From a virus, in IMG/VR virus record IMGVR_UViG_3300009499_000025, positions 1-28,252 of that record: a DNA stretch of 28,252 nucleotides; one strand, written 5' to 3'. Positions within the stretch are counted from its first letter, which is position 1. Each line of letters begins with the position of its first letter. The translations under genes and the position numbers were made by a program. Under the pieces are notes generated by a model. That model saw nothing but the letters and a program-made list of their open reading frames with translations. It was not told the DNA's origin and did no database searches. This document shows, in pieces, positions 9,083 to 15,813 of this stretch.

Positions 9083-9525
9083 TGTCCAAACGGCGCCGGC
9101 GAAAGGTAGAGCTGCCCGAGGTCGAGAAGCTCAAGTACGAGCAAAGAGAGGAGAACCTTCCAACCTCCCTAATGGGGATCCCGGTCAGGAGCATGGAGGA
9201 GGCCAGAGTAGGTGTTGGGCTCGGATTTCTTGGCTGGTATTTCAATTACCAGGTGCGGATCTTCGGCGGGGCTGATTTTCGAGGAGGGCAGATCATTGAC
9301 TTTCTGGTCTTTACTGTGCCTTTGCCAACGCCGCTTTATGTGCAATCAGTGTATTGGCATGGACCAACAATGGTGCGGGGTGATAAAGATAAACTCAACC
9401 AGGCGAGGGTGAGACGGGCGATGTCTGGCGCGTGGCTGGATCCTAGAGAAGTATGGGACTATCAACTTCAAAGTGTGGAACAGGCAGTCGGAACTCTCAG
9501 GTCCATGTTTGGGAGGAATCTATGA
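9079..9525 (+). CDS. PD-(D/E)XK-like fold protein in the tail module
   Basis: 148 residues, ATGA-coupled to the tail gene. The pattern is that of restriction-endonuclease-like folds: an early acidic helix (MEEARVGVGL, Glu40/41), a glycine-rich beta hairpin, GGQIIDF with Asp74, then YVQSVYWHG (88-95). In related small nucleases the strand before YWH usually carries Glu-x-x; here the position is Gln89, so the active site may be incomplete. The basic N-terminus (KRRRRK) could bind DNA. Either it is a nuclease carried in the virion module or a structural protein that keeps the fold. The assignment is by motif only. Confidence 0.4.
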   Translation: MMSKRRRRKVELPEVEKLKYEQREENLPTSLMGIPVRSMEEARVGVGLGFLGWYFNYQVRIFGGADFRGGQIIDFLVFTVPLPTPLYVQSVYWHGPTMVRGDKDKLNQARVRRAMSGAWLDPREVWDYQLQSVEQAVGTLRSMFGRNL

Positions 9526-9869
9526 GCGCAGGTAAATACGATTTTGTGATCGAAGCCGGCACGGATTGGGGTCCTACGCTTTGGCTTGAAGAAGAAGACG
9601 AGACACCCAAGGATCTGACCGACTACACAGCCATGATGCACATACGCGAGAGATTTGAGGGTCCGCTGATCAAGGAGCTCAAGATCGGATCGGGTATAAC
9701 AATTACTGGAGGGGAGGGGAAGATCCAGCTCGCCCTGACCGTAACTGAGACATCGGCATTGCAGATCACCAACGGTGTGTACGATCTGGAATTAAGTAGT
9801 CCGGCCCCTGTTAAAGTTACTCGTCTTTTGGAGGGCGACATAATTGTTACGCCGGAGGTAACAAGGTGA
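9522..9869 (+). CDS. small virion protein (tail/baseplate-type beta domain)
   Basis: 115 residues from ATG 9522, which overlaps the previous stop and is preceded by GGGAGGAATC. An in-frame start at 9453 lies inside the previous gene and is unlikely. The pattern (DFVIEAGTDWGPTLWL, then DLTDYTAMMHIRE, GKIQLALTVTETSAL, YDLELSS, ending VTPEVTR) matches small all-beta phage proteins found in tail modules. These have two short sandwiches and probably link fibres to the tail. No enzymatic motif. The stop overlaps HNH copy 2 by four bases. Confidence 0.6.
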   Translation: MSAGKYDFVIEAGTDWGPTLWLEEEDETPKDLTDYTAMMHIRERFEGPLIKELKIGSGITITGGEGKIQLALTVTETSALQITNGVYDLELSSPAPVKVTRLLEGDIIVTPEVTR

Positions 9870-10327
9870 CTCTTAAAGAGCGTTTTTGGAACAAGGTAGA
9901 TATTCGCGGCATTGATGAATGTTGGGAATGGTTAGGAGGTAAAACAGGGAGCGGGTATGGGGCAATCAGACGAGGAAGAAAGCGCGAGGGAATGGAACTC
10001 GCCCATAGAGCTGCATGGACGTTGGTTAATGGCGACATCCCAGACAAAATGCAAGTTTGCCATCATTGTGATAACAAGGGATGCGTTAACCCTCTGCATC
10101 TATTCTTGGGAACGCAGGCAGATAATGTGTCAGACATGGTGAGAAAAAGGCGACAGAACAAGGGGGAAAATCACGGTAGGGCAAAACTGACTAGAGATCA
10201 AGTTATAGCAATCCGAGAAGAATACGCGGGTGGTGGTATCTCGCAAAGGAAGCTAGCAGCTAGATACCATGTAGACCGAGCACTTATATGGGGCATTTTG
10301 AGTAGAAAGTTGTGGAGGCACGTCTAA
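9866..10327 (+). CDS. HNH homing endonuclease (copy 2 of 3)
   Basis: 153 residues starting at GTG 9866, which overlaps the upstream stop as GTGA. It has the HNH_3 core (CHHCDNKGCVNPLHLFLGT, about residues 67-85) and the same C-terminal helix-turn-helix (KLTRDQVIAIREEY) as copies 1 and 3. It lies between a small virion gene and the tail fibre gene, separating two genes that would otherwise be adjacent. The tail fibre start GTG 10329 follows one base after its stop. Like the others it is probably a mobile homing gene that borrows translation from the upstream gene. Confidence 0.9.
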   Translation: MTLKERFWNKVDIRGIDECWEWLGGKTGSGYGAIRRGRKREGMELAHRAAWTLVNGDIPDKMQVCHHCDNKGCVNPLHLFLGTQADNVSDMVRKRRQNKGENHGRAKLTRDQVIAIREEYAGGGISQRKLAARYHVDRALIWGILSRKLWRHV

Positions 10328-10328
10328 G

Positions 10329-10952
10329 GTGAAAATAATAATCGAGGAAAAAGTCACTCAAGTAGAAGTAGAACAAACCAATCAAATAATCCTGAAATTG
10401 GCAGATTTTGATGTCCAGCACTTAGCGATCGAGAAGAGTCTTATCGATGCCAAGGGTGATTTGATAGTAGGCACTGCAGACAATACTCCGGCGAGACTTC
10501 CTGTTGGGAATGATGGTGAGATACCTACAGCAGACTCCGGAGAAGCCTGCGGGATTAAATGGCTGGCATCAGCCGGTGGTGACGTTGGTTGTTTGGTGTT
10601 ATTGGATGGCGCAGGTGGAGTGATAACGACCGGCATAAAAGCAGATATTATATTCCCCGCGAACCTTACGGTCAAAGAGTGGGTGATGTTCGGTGATCGG
10701 TCGGGCTCGGTGATATTGGATCTCTGGCACTGTACTTATGACGAATTCGACAACTCGACCCATCCAGTGGTAGGGGACAGTATTTGCGATGCAGCCAAGC
10801 CGACGATTTCCAGCGCGCACAAGGCCAAGGATGACGTTCTATCTGGTTGGACTGTGGCAGCGTTGGTAAGGGATTGCTGGCGCTTGAACATTGACAGCTT
10901 GAGCAGTTTCACAAGGTTGTCTTTCTTGCTGATATTCGAGAGAACTGCGTAA
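10329..10952 (+). CDS. tail fibre protein
   Basis: 207 residues from GTG 10329. After an N-terminal helical segment it has the typical fibre linker AKGDLIVGTADNTPARLPVG and then GEIPTADSGEACGIKW (about 43-80). The C-terminal part follows the fibre-tip pattern with SVILDLWHCTYDEFDN, AKPTISSAHKAKD and LSGW. It probably trimerises, attaches to the tail and contacts the host surface. It is the first gene after HNH copy 2 and is followed by a second surface-binding candidate at 10967. Confidence 0.75.
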   Translation: MKIIIEEKVTQVEVEQTNQIILKLADFDVQHLAIEKSLIDAKGDLIVGTADNTPARLPVGNDGEIPTADSGEACGIKWLASAGGDVGCLVLLDGAGGVITTGIKADIIFPANLTVKEWVMFGDRSGSVILDLWHCTYDEFDNSTHPVVGDSICDAAKPTISSAHKAKDDVLSGWTVAALVRDCWRLNIDSLSSFTRLSFLLIFERTA

Positions 10953-10966
10953 AGTAGGAATTACTC

Positions 10967-11707
10967 ATGCTTGCACCTTCATTTGAGGCCACAACAAATA
11001 ACCCGGGTACTGGCGGGACGACTCATAGCTTTACGTCCCCAGCGATTACCGACGCCAATTACGCTATCGTCTCTATGGTTTATGAGCGTGATGGCGCAAA
11101 CATAAATAGTCCCGCCTGCACCTTTGATGGAGTTGGCCAAACAAGGATTGCATGGCACTGGGGGGAAACGGGAGGCAACTACTGGGGCGTGGCACTGTGG
11201 AGGGTTGCTAGTCCCGGTAGCTCAAAGAATATTGTTGTAAGTTGGGGAGTGAGTGGTGGATACCATGTAAGTACATGCCGTACCTACAAGAGCGTAGGGC
11301 TCGGAGATCCGCATGGCGCGGTTGCCACAGCTACGGGAGAAAGCGCGACGCCGAGTGTGAATGTGTCAAGTGCTGTAGGCGAGCTTGTGCTTGATATTGC
11401 CAACCAGAACGCAGATAGTTTTAGCGCTGGCGGTGGCCAAACGGAGCGGCATAAGATCCGCTACGAAGCAGTCATGGCGGCGGGATCGGACGAGGCGGGC
11501 GCTGCGCCGACTGTAACGATGTCATGGACAACTGACCAGCCGACCCGTCGTTGGGTAATTGCAGGGGTGTCCTTGAAGCCTCAAAAAGCGGGTAGTCAAG
11601 TCATCTGGATTTTCTCAAAGATGCAGAACTTTATGAGAGAGCTGAAGCTAGGCCGGATCACGGCCAACGAACTACTTGAATGGTACGGGGAGTTATTGCC
11701 AATATGA
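10967..11707 (+). CDS. tail-associated beta-sandwich protein, possible receptor binder
   Basis: 246 residues with no signal peptide. Residues 1-205 form one lectin-like beta domain: AITDANYAIVSMVY, a CTFDGV hairpin, TYKSVG, SATPSVNVSSAVGELVLDI, GSDEAGAAPTVTMSW and the closing RWVIAGVSLKP. This motif chain is common in phage and bacterial surface proteins with a glycan-binding look. The last 40 residues are helical (MQNFMRELKLGRITANELLEWY) and may fix it to a partner. It sits between the tail fibre and endolysin genes. ATG 10967 has only a weak Shine-Dalgarno match. Confidence 0.55.
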   Translation: MLAPSFEATTNNPGTGGTTHSFTSPAITDANYAIVSMVYERDGANINSPACTFDGVGQTRIAWHWGETGGNYWGVALWRVASPGSSKNIVVSWGVSGGYHVSTCRTYKSVGLGDPHGAVATATGESATPSVNVSSAVGELVLDIANQNADSFSAGGGQTERHKIRYEAVMAAGSDEAGAAPTVTMSWTTDQPTRRWVIAGVSLKPQKAGSQVIWIFSKMQNFMRELKLGRITANELLEWYGELLPI

Positions 11708-12654
11708 TCAAACCGGATCTCGTAGTCAGCGTATGGCAGCCTTGGAGTCTAGTTCGCTGGCCGAGCCGTATCCCGATCAAGGATCAGGTCGGTGCGGCGC
11801 TTGCTCTCGGCGTCCGGTCGATAGCGATTAAAGGCACCAATCGGAATGTGATCTTCGGCGCAAAAGAGAGGATGATCTACCCCGGCAATCAGCATAGCAA
11901 CGATCACCTTGAAGTAGAGGCCAAGGCGAACGGCCTTGAGGTGGATCTATGGTGCTACCTGAGTCTCCGATACCCGGAGGTAGAAGCTGAGGCGGTGAGA
12001 CAGGCGAACGCTCGATGGAACCCTAGAAACATTTACCTGGATGCTCAAGGTCATGCTAAGCCTTATGGTCACAACACCGGAGCTTTTCTGCGCAGTCTAG
12101 GCCGGCTTTATCGGCATGACGGAACTCCGGTCAGAGTGTGGCTGCAATCCTATCGGCGGCCAAGCGTGCATCCGGAGATCGACTGGGTGAAGTGGCTATC
12201 ATATGTCGGGCAGGATAGTCTGTATCTGCTCGAAGGGATCGCTCCCCAGGCTTATTACGTTGGGACGCAGAACAGCATAGCCGACTATAAGAGAATGCTT
12301 CAGGACTACTTAAACATCGAAGACCAGATCAAGCGACCTTTGAATTGGTTTGTCACCTTGCCCACCTATCGAGAGCATGGCTGGCAGCCTACACCTGAGA
12401 GCTTGGAGGCAGGGATCAGCTTCCTCCGAGATACCCTTGGGGATAAGTTAGTCGGTTTCAACTTCTTCCGCCTGGGCTGGCTGATGAATAGTCAGCTAAC
12501 CGATGTCTGGGCGATGCTGCTTGCGTACGATTGGGGCGAGGAAGAGGAACCAGAACCCGAGCCGGCGCCGTTCGAGCAGCGTCCTGAACCTGAACGTTGG
12601 GAGATCGTGGGCGGCGACTTACGACACCGAGGAGTGATCAACAATGCCGCCTAA
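11704..12654 (+). CDS. probable endolysin with TIM-barrel glycosidase-like domain
   Basis: 316 residues from ATG 11704, which overlaps the previous stop as ATGA; an in-frame ATG at 11680 would overlap more. Alternating strands and helices fit a TIM barrel: SVWQPW, VRSIAIKGT, VDLWCYLSL, RNIYLDAQG (with Asp113 at a strand end), VRVWLQSY, IAPQAYYVG, NWFVTLP, VGFNFFRLGW. Asp113 and nearby acidic residues could serve catalysis as in lysozyme-like glycosidases. The last 40 residues are Glu/Pro-rich (EEEEPEPEPAPFEQRPEPE), a linker without an obvious cell-wall-binding repeat. Two small membrane-protein genes follow, the usual lysis order. The specific hydrolase family is not identified. Confidence 0.55.
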   Translation: MIKPDLVVSVWQPWSLVRWPSRIPIKDQVGAALALGVRSIAIKGTNRNVIFGAKERMIYPGNQHSNDHLEVEAKANGLEVDLWCYLSLRYPEVEAEAVRQANARWNPRNIYLDAQGHAKPYGHNTGAFLRSLGRLYRHDGTPVRVWLQSYRRPSVHPEIDWVKWLSYVGQDSLYLLEGIAPQAYYVGTQNSIADYKRMLQDYLNIEDQIKRPLNWFVTLPTYREHGWQPTPESLEAGISFLRDTLGDKLVGFNFFRLGWLMNSQLTDVWAMLLAYDWGEEEEPEPEPAPFEQRPEPERWEIVGGDLRHRGVINNAA

Positions 12655-12859
12655 TACTCAATTACCGGAAGACTGTCCAGCCTGGTTGGCGCAGTGGATC
12701 GGTAAGAACGACGAGCGGCTGCACAATATCGAGAAGACCTTGAAGACTCTGGCACACGACAACCCGCACGGTAAGATAACGTTCAAATGGGTGGTCGAGA
12801 AGTTGGCAGTGCCGGGGATGTTTCTACTTGCCGGCTATCTCATCGCCCGCGGAGGCTGA
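12644..12859 (+). CDS. XhlA-like small membrane protein (lysis)
   Basis: 71 residues. Residues about 18-40 form a charged helix (IGKNDERLHNIEKTLKTL) that could be a coiled coil, and residues 52-70 are one hydrophobic segment (VPGMFLLAGYLIARGG). This matches the XhlA type, where a short cytoplasmic coiled coil precedes a single membrane helix and the protein acts with a holin. It overlaps the end of the endolysin gene by 11 bases. The stop TGA (12857-12859) is part of a repeated gene-end module seen again at 19811. Confidence 0.6.
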   Translation: MPPNTQLPEDCPAWLAQWIGKNDERLHNIEKTLKTLAHDNPHGKITFKWVVEKLAVPGMFLLAGYLIARGG

Positions 12860-12899
12860 AAGTCCCGAAGGTGCGGGACGTTCCGCCAGCACCGCTGGG
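12855..12899 (+). repeat. gene-end module with two hairpins (copy 1)
   Basis: The segment starts with GCTGAAAGTCC, where TGA is the stop codon of the XhlA-like gene. GTCCCG-AAGGTG-CGGGAC (12862-12879) is a perfect six-base-pair hairpin, then CCAGCACCGCTGGG (12886-12899) forms CCAGC-ACC-GCTGG. The first 11 and last 14 bases recur at 19811-19833, where the intervening bases are absent. It carries one CCGAAGGT octamer (12865-12872). Confidence 0.6.
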
Positions 12900-12929
12900 A
12901 TGATGCTCTAAGGAGTAAAGGAGATTCAA

Positions 12930-13244
12930 ATGGTCGAGACTATAAAGACATACGCAACTGCATTACTACTGGCATTTGGGATCGAGTTTGCCATCGAAAC
13001 TTACGTTGTTCCATGGTTCAATTGGATCCCGAAGGAAAGCATCTGGCGCAATGGCTTCAAAGCACTTTCTCTAGGTGCCAGCGTCGGATTGGCATTGTTT
13101 TACTGCTTGGATGCCCCCTCCCTATTGCTAGAGGAGCCGGCTACACAGATCGGGATGATCTTCACCGGCATCATCATCGGCGGTGGGGTGGATGTTGTTC
13201 ACACGGCGTTCCGGAAGTATGTGCTGGAGAGGCCTAGCCAATAG
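12930..13244 (+). CDS. holin-like membrane protein
   Basis: 104 residues with three hydrophobic segments: about 8-28 (ATALLLAFGIEFAIETYVV), 46-63 (LSLGASVGLALFYCLD) and 72-92 (QIGMIFTGIIIGGGVDVV). A short basic tail (FRKYVLERPSQ) follows. AAAGGAGA lies seven bases before ATG 12930. Size, topology and place after the endolysin and XhlA-like genes suggest a holin that forms membrane lesions and releases the endolysin. No family signature beyond this was recognised. Confidence 0.6.
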   Translation: MVETIKTYATALLLAFGIEFAIETYVVPWFNWIPKESIWRNGFKALSLGASVGLALFYCLDAPSLLLEEPATQIGMIFTGIIIGGGVDVVHTAFRKYVLERPSQ

Positions 13245-13276
13245 AACGTGGCCAGACGTGCAAAGAGAGACGTTTG

Positions 13277-13423
13277 ATGGCTGATGACAAGGACAAAGAG
13301 AAGGACGAGCGTAAATCAGAGGATAAACGCCTGCACAAAAAAATAGGGCGCCGGCTTACTCGACCAGCGCCCGCTGCGGACCTTCGGCCGCAAACCTGGA
13401 GCAATAGGAAAGAGTGGCGTTAG
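13277..13423 (+). CDS. possible small charged protein
   Basis: A 48-codon frame starting MADDKDKEKDERKSEDKR, with a purine-rich AGAGAGA upstream. It is dominated by Lys, Asp, Glu and Arg and has no hydrophobic segment. Codons 24-36 coincide with the terminator of the opposite-strand operon (13337-13372), and later codons with the hairpin around 13375-13391, so the frame may be fortuitous. It could be a final gene of the lysis operon, but support is weak. Confidence 0.3.
   Translation: MADDKDKEKDERKSEDKRLHKKIGRRLTRPAPAADLRPQTWSNRKEWR
13337..13372 (-). terminator. rho-independent terminator of the leftward operon
   Basis: Read on the minus strand, GGGCGCTGG (13372-13364) pairs with CCGGCGCCC (13354-13346) around a nine-base loop, with one G-U pair. 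The stem is followed by TATTTTTTT (13345-13337). It lies about 95 bases beyond the stop of the last leftward gene (13465) and stops leftward transcription before it enters the lysis genes. Confidence 0.85.
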
Positions 13424-13464
13424 ATTTACGTTAGAGGGTTTTAGGGGTTTGGCGGCGCTCGTCG

Positions 13465-13704
13465 CTAATGACGTTCATGGTACTCCCCGCCTAGTTGAAC
13501 GATTGTACCTGGTAAACGATCAAGTAATCGGTAAATCATTTCTCCACAAAATTTATTGATTTCACCCACACTCTTTGCTTCCTTTATTACGCGCCTATAT
13601 TCATCCAGGATTTCATCGGCAATCTTTTTGCATTCGTCCTCGTCGCTCCCCTCTGGGTAAATAAGGCCTAAAGTAAATAGTTTATCATGAAGTCTAATCG
13701 GCAT
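13465..13704 (-). CDS. hypothetical protein
   Basis: 79 residues, not recognised. It is helical and acidic in the middle (SDEDECKKIADEILDEYRRVIKEA) with a hydrophilic C-terminus ending YHERH and no signal or membrane segment. GAGGAGA lies six bases before ATG 13704, a convincing ribosome site. It is the last gene of the leftward operon, before the terminator at 13337-13372. About 110 bases separate it from the gene at 13816. Confidence 0.6.
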   Translation of the reverse strand: MPIRLHDKLFTLGLIYPEGSDEDECKKIADEILDEYRRVIKEAKSVGEINKFCGEMIYRLLDRLPGTIVQLGGEYHERH

Positions 13705-13815
13705 TTCGTTCTCCTCTCAATCTCCTATACCCCATTTGTAACATACGCTCGGATGACGTGCTAGGGTTAATCAACCGCTTCATCTGCTCGGTCCCGGGTA
13801 TCTTGTAATCTTTCA

Positions 13816-14358
13816 CTAAGCGGTATCTTCATTTTCATCTTTTCCTGACATGAGTAACCTGAGTTCTTCACCTGGGATACCAGCATAGCGTTCCGGAATG
13901 ACGCCCGGGGTCTGATCGAGCAATAGCAACAACCTATCAGGAATAAGCTTACCTTTCATCTTTTCGAGAACATCTATCCATTCTCCAGATTCCTTTACTG
14001 CATCAAGATGCGACATAGCAGTTTGAAGGCGCGCCATCGCATGGGCGACGTTGAAAATAACATTGCTGGCCTGGTCTCCAGGCTCCCCAATGTAATGGCC
14101 TCTGGCGACATGCAAAGCGATAGGGATACCGTTGATGATCATTTCAAGTTTGACGTGTTGCCAGATACGCCCCGCTTCCCAGGTGGGTTCGCCCTCATCA
14201 TCCAGGGCAATATCGAACTGTTTAGCCCATTCATGCACAGTGATATGGCGTGGGATTTCACCTGATGTTTCTGTCTTGCTGACCCATACAGCTCCTACGT
14301 CCTTCATCCATTGCTCAGTTCGTAGAGCGAGGTCAAAATAATCAGATGTATCAGCCAT
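13816..14358 (-). CDS. hypothetical protein downstream of ParB-like gene
   Basis: 180 residues from ATG 14358, one base beyond the ParB-like stop and with GGAG seven bases before it; an upstream ATG at 14379 lies inside the ParB gene. The fold looks mixed: an N-terminal helix (TSDYFDLALRTEQWMKDVGAVWV), beta-like segments (VKLEMIINGIPIALHVARGHYIG) and helices (NVIFNVAHAMARLQTAMSHLDAV). The tail is acidic (KDENEDTA). No catalytic motif or known family was recognised. Tight coupling to the ParB-like gene suggests a joint function. Confidence 0.65.
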   Translation of the reverse strand: MADTSDYFDLALRTEQWMKDVGAVWVSKTETSGEIPRHITVHEWAKQFDIALDDEGEPTWEAGRIWQHVKLEMIINGIPIALHVARGHYIGEPGDQASNVIFNVAHAMARLQTAMSHLDAVKESGEWIDVLEKMKGKLIPDRLLLLLDQTPGVIPERYAGIPGEELRLLMSGKDENEDTA

Positions 14359-14359
14359 C

Positions 14360-15322
14360 TCACTGCTCCAGTTCCGCAATCAACCGGTCGATGTCTTCCC
14401 GTATAGCGCGCAGCCTTTGTGCAACGAATGGTCTCCCCTCTGGAGCGAGCTTGCCGATGTCAACTGTCTTTCGGAACGCGCCTATGGTTTCGCGGAATGC
14501 GCTTGCTACTTCGAGAAAAGCCGCAACCTCAGGCGCTTCTCGCCAGTCAGCATCAGCCCGTGGCCTCTTCTCGCGATACATAACATCATGCGCGCCATAC
14601 TTCTTGGCTCGAGCTTGGATGCGCTCAGGATCGTGTAGTGTTGGGCTGTATTCCCACTCAAGCACCTTCTTCTTAGCTTGCTCACTGGGTGCAGCTTTCA
14701 CAGTCTCGGCCACCCGGCGTGCTTGTTGAGCCGTTAGACCTTCTTTAGCAGCCTTCTCAATGACCGCTTCGCGCTCTGGTTGGGATAGGCCAGTTTGTCT
14801 TACCTCAATTATATGACTACTTGTGACCTTTCCTTCAGGAGCATGTGTGCCGCCACCGCGCCCCAGTGGCGCGCCCCTCTCAATAAGTTTGTGAATCTTC
14901 GGGCTTTCCCTCAGAAGTGACATGTAATTCGATATGGTTTTCTCAGGCAATATGCCCATTCGTGCCATTTCTTTTTGCGACCAGCCAGTTTCTTCCTGTA
15001 TTGCAAAGAGGGTTCTTGCTATGTCAACAGGATTCATATCCTCGCGCTGAACGTTCTCAATCAAGGCTTGTACTAAAACGCCGGTATCGTCCACGCCTTC
15101 GACAATAGCTTCTGTCTCCTTGATACCAGCTCGCCGCATTGCCTTGACGCGTCGGTGGCCATAGACGATCTCATATTTCCCGTTCCCGTCTGGCCTGACT
15201 TTGATGGGTACAATCAACCCATGCTCCTTGATCGATTGGGCCAACTGCTCTAGTGCTTCTTCATCCCAAGTCTTTCTGACTGCAAGGGGCGATGGCTTGA
15301 TTTGCTTAAGTGAGATTTTCAT
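14360..15322 (-). CDS. ParB/Spo0J-like DNA-binding protein
   Basis: 320 residues. The N-terminal ParB domain has IKPSPLAVRKTWD, LAQSIKEHGLIVPIKVRP, the GHRRVKAMRRAG motif (residues 55-66, equivalent to the CTP/DNA-binding box GERR) and LIENVQREDMNPVD (87-100). A helix-turn-helix follows at about 100-140 (GWSQKEMARMGILPEKTISNYM). The C-terminal half is helical and charged. AAAGGAGAACC precedes ATG 15322. ParB proteins bind a palindromic centromere and spread or slide on DNA. No ParA gene is visible here, so it may regulate replication or transcription rather than partition. Phage ParB-like proteins of this kind are known. Confidence 0.88.
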   Translation of the reverse strand: MKISLKQIKPSPLAVRKTWDEEALEQLAQSIKEHGLIVPIKVRPDGNGKYEIVYGHRRVKAMRRAGIKETEAIVEGVDDTGVLVQALIENVQREDMNPVDIARTLFAIQEETGWSQKEMARMGILPEKTISNYMSLLRESPKIHKLIERGAPLGRGGGTHAPEGKVTSSHIIEVRQTGLSQPEREAVIEKAAKEGLTAQQARRVAETVKAAPSEQAKKKVLEWEYSPTLHDPERIQARAKKYGAHDVMYREKRPRADADWREAPEVAAFLEVASAFRETIGAFRKTVDIGKLAPEGRPFVAQRLRAIREDIDRLIAELEQ

Positions 15323-15548
15323 ATGGTTCTCCTTTCATTCTTTCGTCTAGTTGCTCGAGCATCGCTTGTCCTTCTGCTACACAACTCCAATCATCTGTTT
15401 TTATGCCGCATTCTATTGCTGCCATGGCAGTAATCAGATGTACTTTGGGAGAGCGTTCATGTGGTGACGCAAATGGAGACTTACGATCTATTGCGTCAAA
15501 CTCGACATTTTGTTTGCGTGCCTCATCCATCAACTTGTCGTAATCCAT
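15306..15548 (-). CDS. hypothetical protein upstream of ParB-like gene
   Basis: 80 residues from ATG 15548, with AAAGGAG about eleven bases before it; an earlier frame start near 15638 lies across a terminator and is unlikely. The protein is hydrophilic with a helical C-terminus (TAMAAIECGIKTDDW and AEGQAMLEQLDERMKG). Its end overlaps the ParB-like gene by 17 bases, so the two are probably translated together. No family was recognised. It is the first gene after a terminator-like hairpin at 15603-15635. Confidence 0.55.
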   Translation of the reverse strand: MDYDKLMDEARKQNVEFDAIDRKSPFASPHERSPKVHLITAMAAIECGIKTDDWSCVAEGQAMLEQLDERMKGEPYENLT

Positions 15549-15602
15549 CTCGTTCAATCTCCTTTGATTGTGAGTTCGGAAAGGTTGGCGATGATAACAC
15601 TC

Positions 15603-15635
15603 AAATAAAAACACCCACCGAGTCTCGCTGGCGGG
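15603..15635 (-). terminator. terminator inside the leftward operon
   Basis: On the minus strand CCCGCC (15635-15630) pairs with GGTGGG (15619-15614), one G-U pair, followed by TG and TTTTTATTT (15611-15603). It separates the Rad52-like gene (ends 15814) from the next gene (starts 15548), so later genes need read-through, antitermination or a promoter I could not see. Confidence 0.7.
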
Positions 15636-15697
15636 CACTTGCGCTTTGCTAGATTGATGTATACTCTAGTAGCTGCGCTGCCCTGTCAGCGTGGCCG

Positions 15698-15751
15698 GAT
15701 TGCGCCTCGCCTCGGGTAGATCCCGAGGTGTTGGCTTTAAATGGCAATCCA
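15698..15751 (-). ncRNA. structured element in the 15549-15813 gap
   Basis: GGATTGC (15698-15704) pairs with GCAATCC (15745-15751), enclosing a perfect stem CCTCGGG (15711-15717) with CCCGAGG (15723-15729). The fold lies upstream of the terminator at 15603-15635 on the leftward transcript. It could be a regulatory 3' or intercistronic RNA. No coding frame of note and no known riboswitch motif was seen in the gap. Confidence 0.45.
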
Positions 15752-15813
15752 GCTGATGATTATATTGATTTTAAGTTTCCTTGCAAATGTTCCCAATGTT
15801 CACTCCTTTCAAA

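Noticed and set aside
4304-12654. Diversity-generating retroelement, suggested by BPP-1-like cement protein
   Set aside because: No reverse transcriptase frame and no template/variable repeat pair were seen in the window.
13375-13391. Terminator for the rightward lysis operon (TGCGG...CCGCA hairpin)
   Set aside because: No T-run follows on the plus strand, so intrinsic termination there is not supported.
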